From: Halomonas sp. H10-9-1
GTDB taxonomy: Bacteria > Pseudomonadota > Gammaproteobacteria > Pseudomonadales > Halomonadaceae
DNA length: 64,000 nucleotides
Direction: 5' to 3'
NCBI RefSeq assembly: GCF_040147005.1
Contig: NZ_JAMSHO010000001.1
Coordinates: 1,550,001 to 1,614,000 of the forward strand
The stretch's first letter is position 1. Each line of letters starts with the position of its first letter. The translations under genes were made by a program, and so were the position numbers. Below the pieces are notes generated by a model. That model did not search any database. It saw nothing but the letters and a program-made list of their open reading frames with translations, and was not told the origin of the DNA. Positions 20,061-28,965 of the stretch are shown piece by piece.

Positions 20061-22325
20061 CTAGAGCCGCCGCAGCCCCCACATGAAGTAGGCGCCCCCC
20101 AGCAGCGATGCCATCAGGCCGGCCGGGATCTCCTGGGGGAACAGCAGCTGTCGGCCGAGCCAGTCGGCCAGCACCATCAGCAGGGCGCCGACCAGGGCCG
20201 CGCCGGCAAGATGCGCCCGGGCGCGGGCGAAGCCCAGCAGGCGGGCCATATGGGGGGCCAGCAAGCCGACGAACGACAGCGGCCCCACCACCAGGGTAGC
20301 GGCGGCGGTGAGCAGGGCCAGCAGCAGCAGCAGGGCGAGTCGCGCCCGGCCCAGGTGGATGCCCAGGGCGGCGGCGGTAGCGCCGCCCAGCGGCAGGATG
20401 TCCAGCCAGCGGGCGAGCGGCGCGGCCGCCAGTGCCAGCAGCAGGGCCACGGCGGCCACGACCCCCGCGCTGGTGGCGTCGACGTAGTAGGTGGAGCCGG
20501 AGAGCCAGGCGATGATCTGTTGGCCGCGCGGGTCGCCGCCGGCCAGCACGATGGCGCGCACCGCATCGAACAGCGCGGTGATCGCCACCCCGGTGAGCAG
20601 CAGTCGCGCCGGCTGGAAACCGCTCTTGCGGTTGACCAGCACCAGCATCGCCAGTGCCGCCAGGGCGCCCAGGGTGCCGACGCCGACCAGGGGCAGGTTG
20701 CCGGGGGCGGGCAGCAGGAAGATCGCCCCCATCAGGGCGATGGCGCTGCCGCCGCTGATGCCGAGCACCTCGGGGCTGGCCATGGGATTGGCGGTCAGGC
20801 GCTGGATCAGGGTACCGGCGATGGCCAGCATCACGCCGCAGCCGGCGGCGGCCAGCAGGCGCGGCCATCGCCACTGCAGCAGCTCGCCATCGGCGGGGGA
20901 GGCCCACTGCCAGCCGCCAGCGCCCTGGCCGGCCAGGGCGGCGATCACCGCTACGCCGAGCAGGGCGATGGCCAGCCCGGTGGCCAGCCGCCGGGGTGCC
21001 GGATGCCGGCTGCCAATGGCATGGGCCTCGCGGGGGGGCGATTCGTTGGCAAGGCGCAGGCGGGGGATCAGCCACAGCAGCAGCGGGGCGCCAAGGGCGG
21101 CGGTGGTGGCGCCGGTGGGGATCAGCGTCGGCAGGATGCCGGCATAGCGCTGCAGCAGCTGGTCGGTGGTCGCCAGCAGCAGGGCGCCGAGCAGCGTCGA
21201 CCAGACCAGCCGCGCCCCCAGCCGGCGGGCGCCGGCCAGGCGCACGATGTTGGGCGCCGCCAGGCCGAGGAAGCCGATGATGCCGACCACGCTGACCACG
21301 CAGCCGGTCAGGAAGACCGCGAGGCCCAGCCCGCCCAGGCGCAGCCACTTGAGCGACACGCCGAGGCTCTTGGCGCTGGCGTCGTCCAGCTCCAGCATCG
21401 CCAGCGGGCGCAGCAGCCAGGCGGCGAGCAGGGCACCCAGCGCCAGGCGTGGGGCCAGGAAGGCGGCGTCCTGCCAGCCGTTCTGGGAAAGCGACCCCGC
21501 CCCCCAGATCAGCAGCCCCTTGAGTTCCTCCTGGTGGAAGAGCAGCAGCACCATGGCCAGCGCGCCGAGATAGAGGTTGACCACCAGCCCGCTGAGCACC
21601 ACCACCACCGGCGCCAGCCCGCGCCGCCAGGCCAGCAGAAACACCAGCCCCATGGCCAGGCCGCCGCCGGCCAGGGCCACCCACTCGCGACCCAGCGCCA
21701 CCAGGCGGTCGCAGTAGCGCGAGGCCATGTTGATGTCGTGGAGCACGATGATCACGCCGAGACCGAGCTCCTGGGACAGCCGGCGCGTCAGGGCCAGCAC
21801 CTCGACCTGGTGGGCGATGTCCAGCGCCGCCAGCGGCTCGTCGAGCAGCAGGAAGCGGCTGCCCTGGGCCAGCAGCATGGCCAGCCAGACGCGCTGGCGC
21901 TCGCCGCCGGAGAGGGTGTCCACCAGGCGGTCGGCGAAGGGCTCGGTATGGGTCAAGGCGATGGCGCGCTCGACCTGTTCGCGATCCTCCCGGGTATGGC
22001 GCCCCAGCAGGCCATGCCAGGGATAGCGCCCCAGTCCGATCAACTCGCGTCCGGTCAGCGACTCGGCGCTGGGCAGGTGCTGGGGCAGGTAGGCCACCTG
22101 GCGGGCGAACTCACGGTTGCCCCAGTCGCTCAAGGGGCGGCCATCGAAGCGGATCTCGCCGCCGCTGGCGGGCTGTTGCTGGGCCAGCAGCTTGAGCAGT
22201 GTCGACTTGCCCGAACCGTTGTGGCCGATCAGGCCATGGACCTGGCCTTCCTCGAAGCGCAGGTCGATGGGAGACAGCAGGTGTTTGCCGTTGACCTCGA
22301 AGGTCGCGGCCTGGGCGTCGAACAT
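20061..22325 (-). CDS. FhuC-FhuB chimera: ferric hydroxamate ABC ATPase fused to truncated permease
   Basis: One 754-residue frame. Residues 1-~211 are FhuC, the ferrichrome importer ATPase: Walker A GHNGSGKS (34-41), signature LSGGERQ (138-144), Walker B LLLDEP and H-loop [18 protein letters not shown]. There it switches to FhuB at [14 protein letters not shown], about residue 118 of a normal FhuB, and continues through both FecCD halves, with coupling motifs [12 protein letters not shown] and [12 protein letters not shown], to a normal C-terminus. Missing are ~50 FhuC C-terminal residues, all of FhuD, and the first FhuB helices. The native order is fhuC-fhuD-fhuB, so an in-frame ~1.4 kb deletion explains it. 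The junction is near 21685-21700. Transport function is doubtful. Confidence 0.9.
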   Translation of the reverse strand: MFDAQAATFEVNGKHLLSPIDLRFEEGQVHGLIGHNGSGKSTLLKLLAQQQPASGGEIRFDGRPLSDWGNREFARQVAYLPQHLPSAESLTGRELIGLGRYPWHGLLGRHTREDREQVERAIALTHTEPFADRLVDTLSGGERQRVWLAMLLAQGSRFLLLDEPLAALDIAHQVEVLALTRRLSQELGLGVIIVLHDINMASRYCDRLVALGREWVALAGGGLAMGLVFLLAWRRGLAPVVVVLSGLVVNLYLGALAMVLLLFHQEELKGLLIWGAGSLSQNGWQDAAFLAPRLALGALLAAWLLRPLAMLELDDASAKSLGVSLKWLRLGGLGLAVFLTGCVVSVVGIIGFLGLAAPNIVRLAGARRLGARLVWSTLLGALLLATTDQLLQRYAGILPTLIPTGATTAALGAPLLLWLIPRLRLANESPPREAHAIGSRHPAPRRLATGLAIALLGVAVIAALAGQGAGGWQWASPADGELLQWRWPRLLAAAGCGVMLAIAGTLIQRLTANPMASPEVLGISGGSAIALMGAIFLLPAPGNLPLVGVGTLGALAALAMLVLVNRKSGFQPARLLLTGVAITALFDAVRAIVLAGGDPRGQQIIAWLSGSTYYVDATSAGVVAAVALLLALAAAPLARWLDILPLGGATAAALGIHLGRARLALLLLLALLTAAATLVVGPLSFVGLLAPHMARLLGFARARAHLAGAALVGALLMVLADWLGRQLLFPQEIPAGLMASLLGGAYFMWGLRRL

Positions 22326-22404
22326 GGTGGACTCCGTGGCTCGTAGAGTGCGCTGCGCCCCGCAAGGCAGCCGGGAACGGGCGACTGATCGAGGGTACCT
22401 GCGA

Positions 22405-22423
22405 TAGTAATGGTTATCAATAC
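22405..22423. promoter_or_regulatory. Fur box upstream of the fhuC-fhuB chimera
   Basis: On the minus strand GTATTGATAACCATTACTA matches the Fur consensus at 12 of the central 15 positions. It lies 80 bp upstream of the chimera start, in the gap to the receptor gene. Confidence 0.7.
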
Positions 22424-22479
22424 GGTTGTATTGGGCATCGGTCCATCGCGAGGATGAGCACTGTCGGACGTGGCGGGGC

Positions 22480-24558
22480 TCAGAAATCGTAGCTGAGGGT
22501 GGCCTTCACGCTGCGCTCGGCGCCGAAGTAGCAGTAGTTGAGGTCGTAGCAGGAGGCGACGTACTCCTTGTCGAGCAGGTTGCCGACGTTGAGTCGCGCC
22601 GAGACGCCGTCGAGGCCCACGCGGGAGAGGTCATAGCCGAGGGTGGCGTCGACCAGGGTGTAGTCCGGGACCTTCTCGGTGTTTTCCTCGTCGGCGTGGA
22701 TGTCGGCGTGATAGCGCACCCCGAGCCCGGCATCCAGGCCCGCCAGGGCGCCGCGGTCGAAGGCGTAGTTGGCCCAGACGCTGGCCTGGTGACGCGGCAC
22801 CTGGTTGGCGGCGTTGCCCTGGGTGTCGTCCTCGGTCTTGGCGTAGGTCACGTCGGTGAAGCTGTAGCCGGCCTGGAGACGCAGGTTGTCGGTCAGCTGG
22901 GTATGGGCCTCGAGCTCGACGCCCTGGGACTCGATCTCGCCCACCGCGCGGTAGAAGCTCTCGTTGGGGTCCTTGGTGGCGACGCTCTCCTGGGAGATGT
23001 GGAACAGCGCGAGGCGGTAGCGATCCCGGGTGCCATTGGGCTGGAACTTCAGGCCCGTCTCGAGCTGCTCGCCCTCGGTGGGCGCCAGCAGGTTGCCGTT
23101 CGCGTCGGTATAGGCATTGGGCGAGAACGAGGTGGAGTAGCTGACGTAGGGCGATACGCCGTTGTCGAAGCGATACAGCAGCCCGACGCGGCCGCTGAGC
23201 TGGGTGTCGTCCAGTTCGCTGGTGGTGCCGGTGCCCTCATTGGTGTTCTCGATATCGACCCAGTCGTGGCGCAGGCCCAGCACCAGGTGCCAGTGGCCGA
23301 CGGCCATCTGATCCTGCAGGTAGACGCCGGTCTGGCTCAGGTCGCGCTGCTGGTCGTCGGTCTGGTAGATCGAGACATCGCTGCCGTACTGAGGGTCTGT
23401 CACGTCGAGCGAGGCGGTGGTGCCGTAGTCCCAGAGCACGTCGTTCTCGCGCTGCTGGTAGTCGGCGCCGAACAGCAGGATGTGGTCGACGGCGCCGGTG
23501 GTGAGCTCGGCCTGGAGCTGGTTGTCGACGGTCCAGGCCTCGAGGTCCTCCTGGCCGCCGGAATAGTAGCGGGTGAGATCGGTGTCGTTGGCCCAGCCGT
23601 AGGCGTAGACCTGGTTCATGGTGACGTCCGCGTTCAGGTAGCGGGCGTTCTGGCGCAGGGTCAGGGTGTCGTTGAGGCGATGCTCCAGCGCATAGCCGAA
23701 CATCCTTTGCTCGCGCTCGAAGGCCTCGAAGTCCTCCTCGCCCTCGAAGAAGGTGTTGGAGAGCCGACGGCCGGCGTGATTCTTTATGGTGCCCTCGAAC
23801 GGCAGGCCGGAGTGGTAGCCGCCCTCGGGATCCTTCTGCAGGTAGGCGTACAGCGTCAGGCTGGTGGCATCGGTGGCATCCCAGGTGAGCGAGGGCGCCA
23901 GGGCATAGCGCTGCTCCTCGACCGGGCCGAACTGGGTGTCGGCGCTGCGCGCCAGGCCGGTCAGCCGATAGGCCAGGCGGCGCTCGTCGTCCAGCGGCCC
24001 GGTGAGATCGAAGGCGGCGCTCTTGTGGGCGTTGTTGCCGGCGCCCAGGCGCAGCTGGCCCGAGCGCTCGAACTCGGGGCGCTTGCCGGTCAGCGCCACC
24101 AGGCCGCCGGGGGAGGCGCGGCCATAGAGCACCGAGGCCGGCCCCTTGACCACCTCGATGCTGTCGAGGAAGTAGGGGTCGATGACCATCGAGCTGAACG
24201 AGCCCGCATCGCCCATCACCTTGAGGCCGTCGAGGAAGGTGTTGTTGATGCTGCCGTCGGAGAAGCCGCGCAGCACCAGATAGTCGTAGCGATTGGACGC
24301 ACCGATCTGGTTGGTGAAGACGCCGGGGGTGTAGTCGGCGGCGCGCTGCACCGTCTCGGCGCCGTGCTCTTCCCACGCCTCGCGCTGGATGACCGAGATG
24401 GCCTGGGGCGTCTCGCTGAACGGTGTCTCCGTCTTGGTGGCCGCGGTGCCGGTGACGGTCAGGGTGGAGAGCTGTTCGGTGTCCTGGGCCTGGGCCATGA
24501 ACGACGAGCCGGCGGCGGCGAGCGCTACCGCCAGCGCCAATGGGCGTGGGGTCGACAT
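22480..24558 (-). CDS. TonB-dependent hydroxamate siderophore receptor, FhuA-like
   Basis: Outer-membrane gated channel of 692 residues. A signal peptide (about 1-24, ending FMAQA) is followed by TonB box-like LSTLTVTG, a plug ([58 protein letters not shown]) and a beta barrel ending in Phe (KATLSYDF). The plug style matches the FhuA/FoxA (ferrichrome, ferrioxamine) group; the exact ligand cannot be read. Start ATG 24558 gives the signal peptide. It precedes the FhuC-FhuB gene on the same strand and has a Fur box upstream. Confidence 0.88.
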   Translation of the reverse strand: MSTPRPLALAVALAAAGSSFMAQAQDTEQLSTLTVTGTAATKTETPFSETPQAISVIQREAWEEHGAETVQRAADYTPGVFTNQIGASNRYDYLVLRGFSDGSINNTFLDGLKVMGDAGSFSSMVIDPYFLDSIEVVKGPASVLYGRASPGGLVALTGKRPEFERSGQLRLGAGNNAHKSAAFDLTGPLDDERRLAYRLTGLARSADTQFGPVEEQRYALAPSLTWDATDATSLTLYAYLQKDPEGGYHSGLPFEGTIKNHAGRRLSNTFFEGEEDFEAFEREQRMFGYALEHRLNDTLTLRQNARYLNADVTMNQVYAYGWANDTDLTRYYSGGQEDLEAWTVDNQLQAELTTGAVDHILLFGADYQQRENDVLWDYGTTASLDVTDPQYGSDVSIYQTDDQQRDLSQTGVYLQDQMAVGHWHLVLGLRHDWVDIENTNEGTGTTSELDDTQLSGRVGLLYRFDNGVSPYVSYSTSFSPNAYTDANGNLLAPTEGEQLETGLKFQPNGTRDRYRLALFHISQESVATKDPNESFYRAVGEIESQGVELEAHTQLTDNLRLQAGYSFTDVTYAKTEDDTQGNAANQVPRHQASVWANYAFDRGALAGLDAGLGVRYHADIHADEENTEKVPDYTLVDATLGYDLSRVGLDGVSARLNVGNLLDKEYVASCYDLNYCYFGAERSVKATLSYDF

Positions 24559-24591
24559 GAGGAAGATCCTTGGTGTGAATGAATAACGCTG

Positions 24592-24610
24592 AGTAATGAG
24601 AATTATTGCC
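24592..24610. promoter_or_regulatory. Fur box upstream of the FhuA-like receptor
   Basis: AGTAATGAGAATTATTGCC matches the Fur 19-mer at 12 positions, with the central TAATGAGAATTATT core intact. It lies 33 bp upstream of the receptor start, between it and the AraC regulator. Confidence 0.7.
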
Positions 24611-24662
24611 TTTAAGAGGCGGGTCGAGGTATGCGCAGCGCTCACCCATCTATGCGTGATGC

Positions 24663-25601
24663 TCAGTCGTCGTGGAGCAGGGAACTCGGCGCCACGCCGT
24701 AGCGGCGACGGAAGGCGGTGGCGAAGTTGGAGGCGTGGCGATAGCCGCAGAAGTGGGCGGCCTGCTGCACGCTGTAGCCACGTCGCAGATAGTCGTGGGC
24801 GAGGCGCAGTCGGCAGTCACGCAGGTAATCGAAGACGCTACGGCCGAAGGCGGCCTGGAACTTGCGCCGCAGGCTGGCGGGGCTCATGGCGGCAAGCCTC
24901 GCCAGAGCCTCCAGGCGATGCTCGGCGGCGGGGGCCTCCTCCAGCGCGGCGCGGACCCGCTCCAGGCGCTGATGCTCCCCGGGGGGCAGCGCGGAACCGG
25001 GCGCCCGGTCCCGCGTCGGGGGCAGGCCGTGGGCCAGTAGCTGCAGGCCGAGCCCTTCCAGCAGCAGGCCCTGGGCGCGCTCGGGCAGCGGCGAGGCCAG
25101 GGCCTGTTCGAGCCCCTGGTGCAGCGGGGTGGGCAGCTGCCAGGCATGCATGCGCGAACCCTCGTGGCTCGTAGGCGCCGCGCCCAACTCGGCCAGGCGC
25201 GACGCCTCGAGCCCCAGGGTCAGGGCGCGGATACGCTGCCCGGCGGGCTGGGTAGCCTGCAGGCCATCGCGGCGGTCGAGCTGCACGCTCAACGCCGTAC
25301 CCGGCGTCAGGACCAGGCGGCGGTCCGCCAGGCGAACCTCGGCCCGACCCTCCAGCATGACCACGATCGACAGCGGCGAGGGCGCCCGGGAGCGGGAGTC
25401 GTAGCGATGCAGCACCTCCACGTCGGAGGCCACCAGCTCCATGCCCTGGCCCAGGGCCATCTCGCGGACCGCGCCGCGCACCACCGGCTCCTCGGCCCTG
25501 GCGTGCAGCGCCGGCACCCGGTAATCGATGCCGTAACGCCGCCCGTAGGCCTGCAGGTCGCGGGCGGTATGCTGGCGCACCCGGGAGGCGATCGCGCTCA
25601 A
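24663..25601 (-). CDS. AraC-family transcriptional regulator (PchR-like)
   Basis: A 312-residue regulator with a C-terminal AraC double helix-turn-helix (LARLAAMSPASLRRKFQAAF and GYSVQQAAHFCGYRHASNFA), and an N-terminal sensing domain (VLHRYDSRSRAPSPLSIVVM). Regulators of this arrangement often sense an imported siderophore. TTG 25601 overlaps the stop of the upstream FhuF-like gene (TTGA), giving translational coupling; GTG 25580 is an alternative. It probably activates the adjacent receptor gene. Confidence 0.85.
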   Translation of the reverse strand: MSAIASRVRQHTARDLQAYGRRYGIDYRVPALHARAEEPVVRGAVREMALGQGMELVASDVEVLHRYDSRSRAPSPLSIVVMLEGRAEVRLADRRLVLTPGTALSVQLDRRDGLQATQPAGQRIRALTLGLEASRLAELGAAPTSHEGSRMHAWQLPTPLHQGLEQALASPLPERAQGLLLEGLGLQLLAHGLPPTRDRAPGSALPPGEHQRLERVRAALEEAPAAEHRLEALARLAAMSPASLRRKFQAAFGRSVFDYLRDCRLRLAHDYLRRGYSVQQAAHFCGYRHASNFATAFRRRYGVAPSSLLHDD

Positions 25602-26347
25602 GAGACTGCCTTTGCCGCCGGGGCAGCGCGTCGGCATTCGAGCGGGCAGTTGCCGCAGTAGCCGAGCTCGTCGATCAGGTAGCGGATGCAGCATAGCCGG
25701 CGCACCCGACGCGGTGCCTCGGCGTCGTTGGGTTCGACGTAGCGCACCGGACGATACAGCGGGTTGCGGCGCCCGTCGGCCAGCTGGCGGCTGGCCAGCA
25801 GCCGCTGGGCCTCGTCGGCGCCGTGGGGCGAGGCCATGGGATGGCTCGGCAGGGCGTTGGCGAAGTACTCGAAGTAGTTGCCGGCGTTGCTCCAGAAGAC
25901 CTTGGGCGAGGCCCCGGTAAGGGAGGCCAGGGCCTCGATCAGCGGCGTGAGGTGACCATCGAGCAGGGTGGCGAAGCGGGACAGGCCGTCGAGTTCAGCG
26001 AGCGGGCGGCCGGCGTGGAACAGGTGAAGCCCGGTGGTCTGGCCCTCCGGCGATTGAGCGAGGTGCAGCTCGTCCAGCCCCAGGGGGAGGTCGCGCTCCA
26101 GCAGCAGGTTGGCGGCCAGGCCATGGGCGCAGAGCGCGCTGAAATGCCACTTGGACCACAGCGAGGCCACGGCCCGGCGATCGCCGTTGCCGTACTGGAC
26201 TCCGAAGCGCTCGAGCAGCGCGGCCAGATAGGCCGGGTCGAGCAGCCGGCGAGCGGGCACGCTGTCGGCCGCGGGCGTCGCCGCGACCTGCGGGGGTGGC
26301 AGGTGCTGCAGGGGGCCGATATAGAGCTGCGACAGCGCGAGAGTCAT
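25598..26347 (-). CDS. fhuF: FhuF-like siderophore-iron reductase
   Basis: A 249-residue cytoplasmic protein with the FhuF C-terminal 2Fe-2S motif CC-x10-C-x2-C (CCIRYLIDELGYCGNC). FhuF-type reductases release iron from imported hydroxamates. The body shows SKWHFSALCAHGLAANLLL and KVFWSNAGNYFEYF, typical of the family. A near-consensus Fur box lies 39 bp upstream. It overlaps the downstream AraC gene. Confidence 0.88.
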   Translation of the reverse strand: MTLALSQLYIGPLQHLPPPQVAATPAADSVPARRLLDPAYLAALLERFGVQYGNGDRRAVASLWSKWHFSALCAHGLAANLLLERDLPLGLDELHLAQSPEGQTTGLHLFHAGRPLAELDGLSRFATLLDGHLTPLIEALASLTGASPKVFWSNAGNYFEYFANALPSHPMASPHGADEAQRLLASRQLADGRRNPLYRPVRYVEPNDAEAPRRVRRLCCIRYLIDELGYCGNCPLECRRAAPAAKAVS

Positions 26348-26385
26348 GGCACATCCATCGCCGTGGGAAACGTCGGTATCTTAAA

Positions 26386-26404
26386 TCAAATGGTAATCAT
26401 TATC
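26386..26404. promoter_or_regulatory. Fur box upstream of fhuF
   Basis: TCAAATGGTAATCATTATC matches the Fur consensus at 15 of 19 positions, the best 19-mer match in the region. Confidence 0.85.
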
Positions 26405-26428
26405 AAAATGTCGGGCCGGCATACGCAA

Positions 26429-26450
26429 GCGCCCACCGAGGGGTGGGCGC
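26429..26450. terminator. hairpin between iutA and fhuF
   Basis: A perfect 9 bp stem (GCGCCCACC, GGTGGGCGC) with loop GAGG. It is downstream of iutA and upstream of the fhuF Fur box on the minus strand, so it likely ends iutA transcription. There is no T tract. Confidence 0.55.
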
Positions 26451-26486
26451 GGGGTAGGGCGAGAGCCCTCAGGTGTCGTATAGAGC

Positions 26487-26633
26487 CTAGGCTTTGTCTG
26501 AAAAGTCGGCGAGCGAAGGTCAAACAAGGCAAAAATCGGCGAAAAGACGGAGTTTACGGGGGGTAAATGAGTACTTTGAGTCGATTTTTAACGCCGTATG
26601 GCCGAGCGCAGCCAGTTTTCGGACATAGCCTAG
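26487..26633. mobile_element. MITE-like element at the iutA 3' end
   Basis: 147 bp bounded by an 18 bp terminal inverted repeat with 2 mismatches (26487-26504 begins CTAGGCTTTGTC; 26616-26633 ends GACATAGCCTAG). Similarity continues inward (AAAAATCG on both arms), making the whole element an imperfect palindrome. It is AT-richer than its surroundings and has no coding capacity. Its right end overlaps the iutA stop codon. Confidence 0.75.
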
Positions 26634-28750
26634 TAGTCCATCGACCAAGTCAGGGTATAGGTCCGACCGCGACCCTGGTAATCGTAGAGGTATTCCGGGC
26701 CGTAGTAGGGGGAATAGAACATCGCGGCGCGCTGCCCCCAGACGGTGGAGTACTGCTTGTCCAGCAGGTTGGCCACGCCGAGGCTGACCTCCCCGACCGG
26801 CAGGGCCTGGCGGAGGTTAAGGTCCAGGGTGGTGAAGCCGTCGATCCGGCGCTCGTTGTCGTCCTCCAGGTCGAAGGCGTGGTTGGCCTGCAGGCGCGCC
26901 GAGCGCTCGCCCTGGAGGTCCTGCCAGCCGAGGAAGGCGGTGGCGGAGGACAGCGAGGCGTAGCGGGCGTCACGCTTCTCCCATTCGCCGTCGGCGTTCT
27001 CCTGCTCGGAGCGCACCAGGTGCAGGGTCGCGCCGGCTTCCAGGCCGCTGTCGAAGTAACGGGTCACGGCGCCCTCGAGGCCGTAGTCGCGCTTCTTCTC
27101 CTCGACCACGCTGACGCTGAGGTCCTCGGCGTTCTCCACGGCCTTGTCGGACCAGGCGTAATAGAGGGCCGCCTGGGTCATCCAGGCGCCGTCGTTGTAG
27201 CGCCAGCCCAGTTCGACCTGGTCGGTCTTGATGGCAGACAGCGGGTTCCCGTCGACGCTGACCTCCGCGCTCTTGCCGTAGTACTTGGCCGGGTCGGGCA
27301 GTTCGAAGCCCTGGCTGAACTGCAGCCAGTTCTGGTGGCCGTTGCCGTAGTTGTACAGGACACCGGCGTTGACCAGGGTGGCGTCGTAGTCGTTCTCGCC
27401 GCCGGGGATGCCCCGGAACTCCTCGACCTCGACGTCCATGTGCTGGCGACGCACGCCAGCAGAGAGCTGCAGCCCCTCGGTGGCCTGCCACTCCCCCTGG
27501 GCGAAGGCCGAGATGCCGTCGACCCGGTAGCCGGGATAGCGCGGCATCACCTCGGACTCTTCCTGCACCAGGCCCCCGCTGGCATCCGAGACGACCTTGT
27601 CGAAGGTCATCTGGCTGGCGTCGAACGACTCGCGGTCCAGGTCCAGGCCATAGGTCAGCGACAGGGAATCGGTGAGGTCGGCCGCGAACAGCGCCTTGAG
27701 GCCCGAGAGGTCGGTGTTCTGCTTCGAGGCGCGGAACTCCGAACCGCCGGCCACCGGGTAGGGGAAGGCCTGGAAGCTGGCTTCTTCCTCGCGGTGGAAG
27801 GCCTGCAGGTAGAAGTCCTGGCCGAGCAGGTCGGCGTGGTGATACTGCAGGTTGACCATCTTGCGGTCGGTGGCCGGGTCGCGGTCGGAGGCATAGCCGT
27901 CGCGGATCTCGGCGTCGTTCAGGTCGGGGTTGGCGGCGTCCAGGTGCGGGAAGTAGACCCCGCGATCCCCTTCGTAGCCGGAGCGGTAGAGCTGGGCGCC
28001 GAACTGCAGGCTCTGCTGCTCGGTCAACTGCACGTCCAGGCTGCCCATGACGTCGATGCTGCGGTTGTCCTGCAGGTCGGTCTGGGCGATGTCGGGGAAG
28101 ATCTCGTCGCCGCCGGCAGCGAAGTGGCGGCCGTTGTCCTGGTAGGCCACGGCGAGGCGGCCGCGGAGGGTCTCGGTGCCGCCGCTCATCGACTGGGCGA
28201 GGCGGTAGTCCAGGTCGTCGGCGCCGTTGAAGCCGGAGGTCATGCCGGCCTCGGTGGCCAGGTGGATGCCCTCTCGATCCCCTTTCTTGGTGATGATGTT
28301 GATCAGGCCGCCGGTGGCGCCTCCACCATAGAGGCTACTGGCCCCCGAGAGCACCTCGACGCGCTCGATGTTGAAGGGGTCGATGGCATCGAACTGGCGC
28401 GACAGGCCCCGGGAGCTGTTCAGCGACACGCCATCGATCAACACCTGTACGCTGCGCCCGCGCATGTTCTGGCCGTAATTGGTGCGCCCCTGGGGCGCCA
28501 GGTCCAGGCCGGGCACCAGCTTGCCCAGGGCCGTCTTCAGGTCGGCGCCGGTGCGCAGCTGTGTCTGCAGTTGCTGCTGGTCGACGATCCAGACGGCGCC
28601 GGGAATCCGGCTGATCTCCGTGGGAGTGCGCGAGCCGACCACGATCATGGTCTCCTGAGCCTCGATCGTGCCGGCATCCTGGGCCTGGGCGGGGAGTGCC
28701 AGAGTGCCAGCCAGGATCGTAAACCCTGTCGTGATATTGCGTGAGCTCAT
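26630..28750 (-). CDS. iutA: IutA-like ferric aerobactin receptor
   Basis: TonB-dependent outer-membrane receptor of 706 residues with signal peptide (ending PAQAQ), plug (GRTNYGQNMRGRSVQVLIDG, IDPFNIERVEVLSGASSLYG, LINIITKKG) and barrel. Many segments match E. coli IutA: SQGFELPDPAKYYG, YSTVWGQRAAMFYSP, LYDYQGRGRTY. Hydroxamate-citrate siderophores are the likely ligands. No iuc biosynthesis genes are present. ATG 28750 has AAGG upstream. The stop codon overlaps a MITE-like repeat. Confidence 0.88.
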   Translation of the reverse strand: MSSRNITTGFTILAGTLALPAQAQDAGTIEAQETMIVVGSRTPTEISRIPGAVWIVDQQQLQTQLRTGADLKTALGKLVPGLDLAPQGRTNYGQNMRGRSVQVLIDGVSLNSSRGLSRQFDAIDPFNIERVEVLSGASSLYGGGATGGLINIITKKGDREGIHLATEAGMTSGFNGADDLDYRLAQSMSGGTETLRGRLAVAYQDNGRHFAAGGDEIFPDIAQTDLQDNRSIDVMGSLDVQLTEQQSLQFGAQLYRSGYEGDRGVYFPHLDAANPDLNDAEIRDGYASDRDPATDRKMVNLQYHHADLLGQDFYLQAFHREEEASFQAFPYPVAGGSEFRASKQNTDLSGLKALFAADLTDSLSLTYGLDLDRESFDASQMTFDKVVSDASGGLVQEESEVMPRYPGYRVDGISAFAQGEWQATEGLQLSAGVRRQHMDVEVEEFRGIPGGENDYDATLVNAGVLYNYGNGHQNWLQFSQGFELPDPAKYYGKSAEVSVDGNPLSAIKTDQVELGWRYNDGAWMTQAALYYAWSDKAVENAEDLSVSVVEEKKRDYGLEGAVTRYFDSGLEAGATLHLVRSEQENADGEWEKRDARYASLSSATAFLGWQDLQGERSARLQANHAFDLEDDNERRIDGFTTLDLNLRQALPVGEVSLGVANLLDKQYSTVWGQRAAMFYSPYYGPEYLYDYQGRGRTYTLTWSMDY

Positions 28751-28812
28751 TGAATACCTTACGTAAGTCGTTATCTTTTGGCGGCAGGCAGTATATTGGA
28801 AGTCAATGCTAA

Positions 28813-28827
28813 CGAGAAGTATTTTCA
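28813..28827. promoter_or_regulatory. probable Fur box for iutA
   Basis: CGAGAAGTATTTTCA matches the 7-1-7 Fur motif TGATAAT-N-ATTATCA at 10 of 14 positions. It lies 63 bp upstream of the iutA start. Confidence 0.5.
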
Positions 28828-28898
28828 TTAAACTTCTTTAGGCTCCATCCGGGCTTCCGCTGGTCGAGGTCGTTGCTTATATTCCGAGTCTTTGCAGT

Positions 28899-28919
28899 GA
28901 TTGATAATTGTTATCAATC
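28899..28919. promoter_or_regulatory. Fur box for the TonB2-type operon
   Basis: A near-perfect palindrome; the core TGATAATTGTTATCA (28902-28916) matches the 7-1-7 Fur motif at 13 of 14 positions. It lies 47 bp upstream of the DUF3450 gene, in the region shared with divergent iutA. Confidence 0.88.
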
Positions 28920-28965
28920 GTGAGAGCATCCGCTCGCCATTCGTCACGGAACCAGGGAGCCTGAC

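Noticed and set aside
20040..22346. A 768-residue open frame on the plus strand across the fhuC-fhuB gene
   Set aside because: It is the antisense shadow of a GC-rich gene; its Gln/Gly-rich translation has no domains, while the minus strand shows all ABC motifs.
22426..24582. A 718-residue plus-strand frame across the FhuA-like receptor (similar at 26567-28744 across iutA)
   Set aside because: Antisense frames rich in Val, Ala and Gly caused by high third-position GC of the receptor genes; the minus strand has signal peptides, plug and barrel motifs.
24596..25174. Plus-strand 192-residue frame over the AraC gene
   Set aside because: Arg/Gly/Ala-rich shadow; the opposite strand encodes a clear AraC helix-turn-helix.
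26487..26633. MITE-like segment as a full insertion sequence
   Set aside because: At 147 bp it has no transposase frame; only a non-autonomous element can be claimed.
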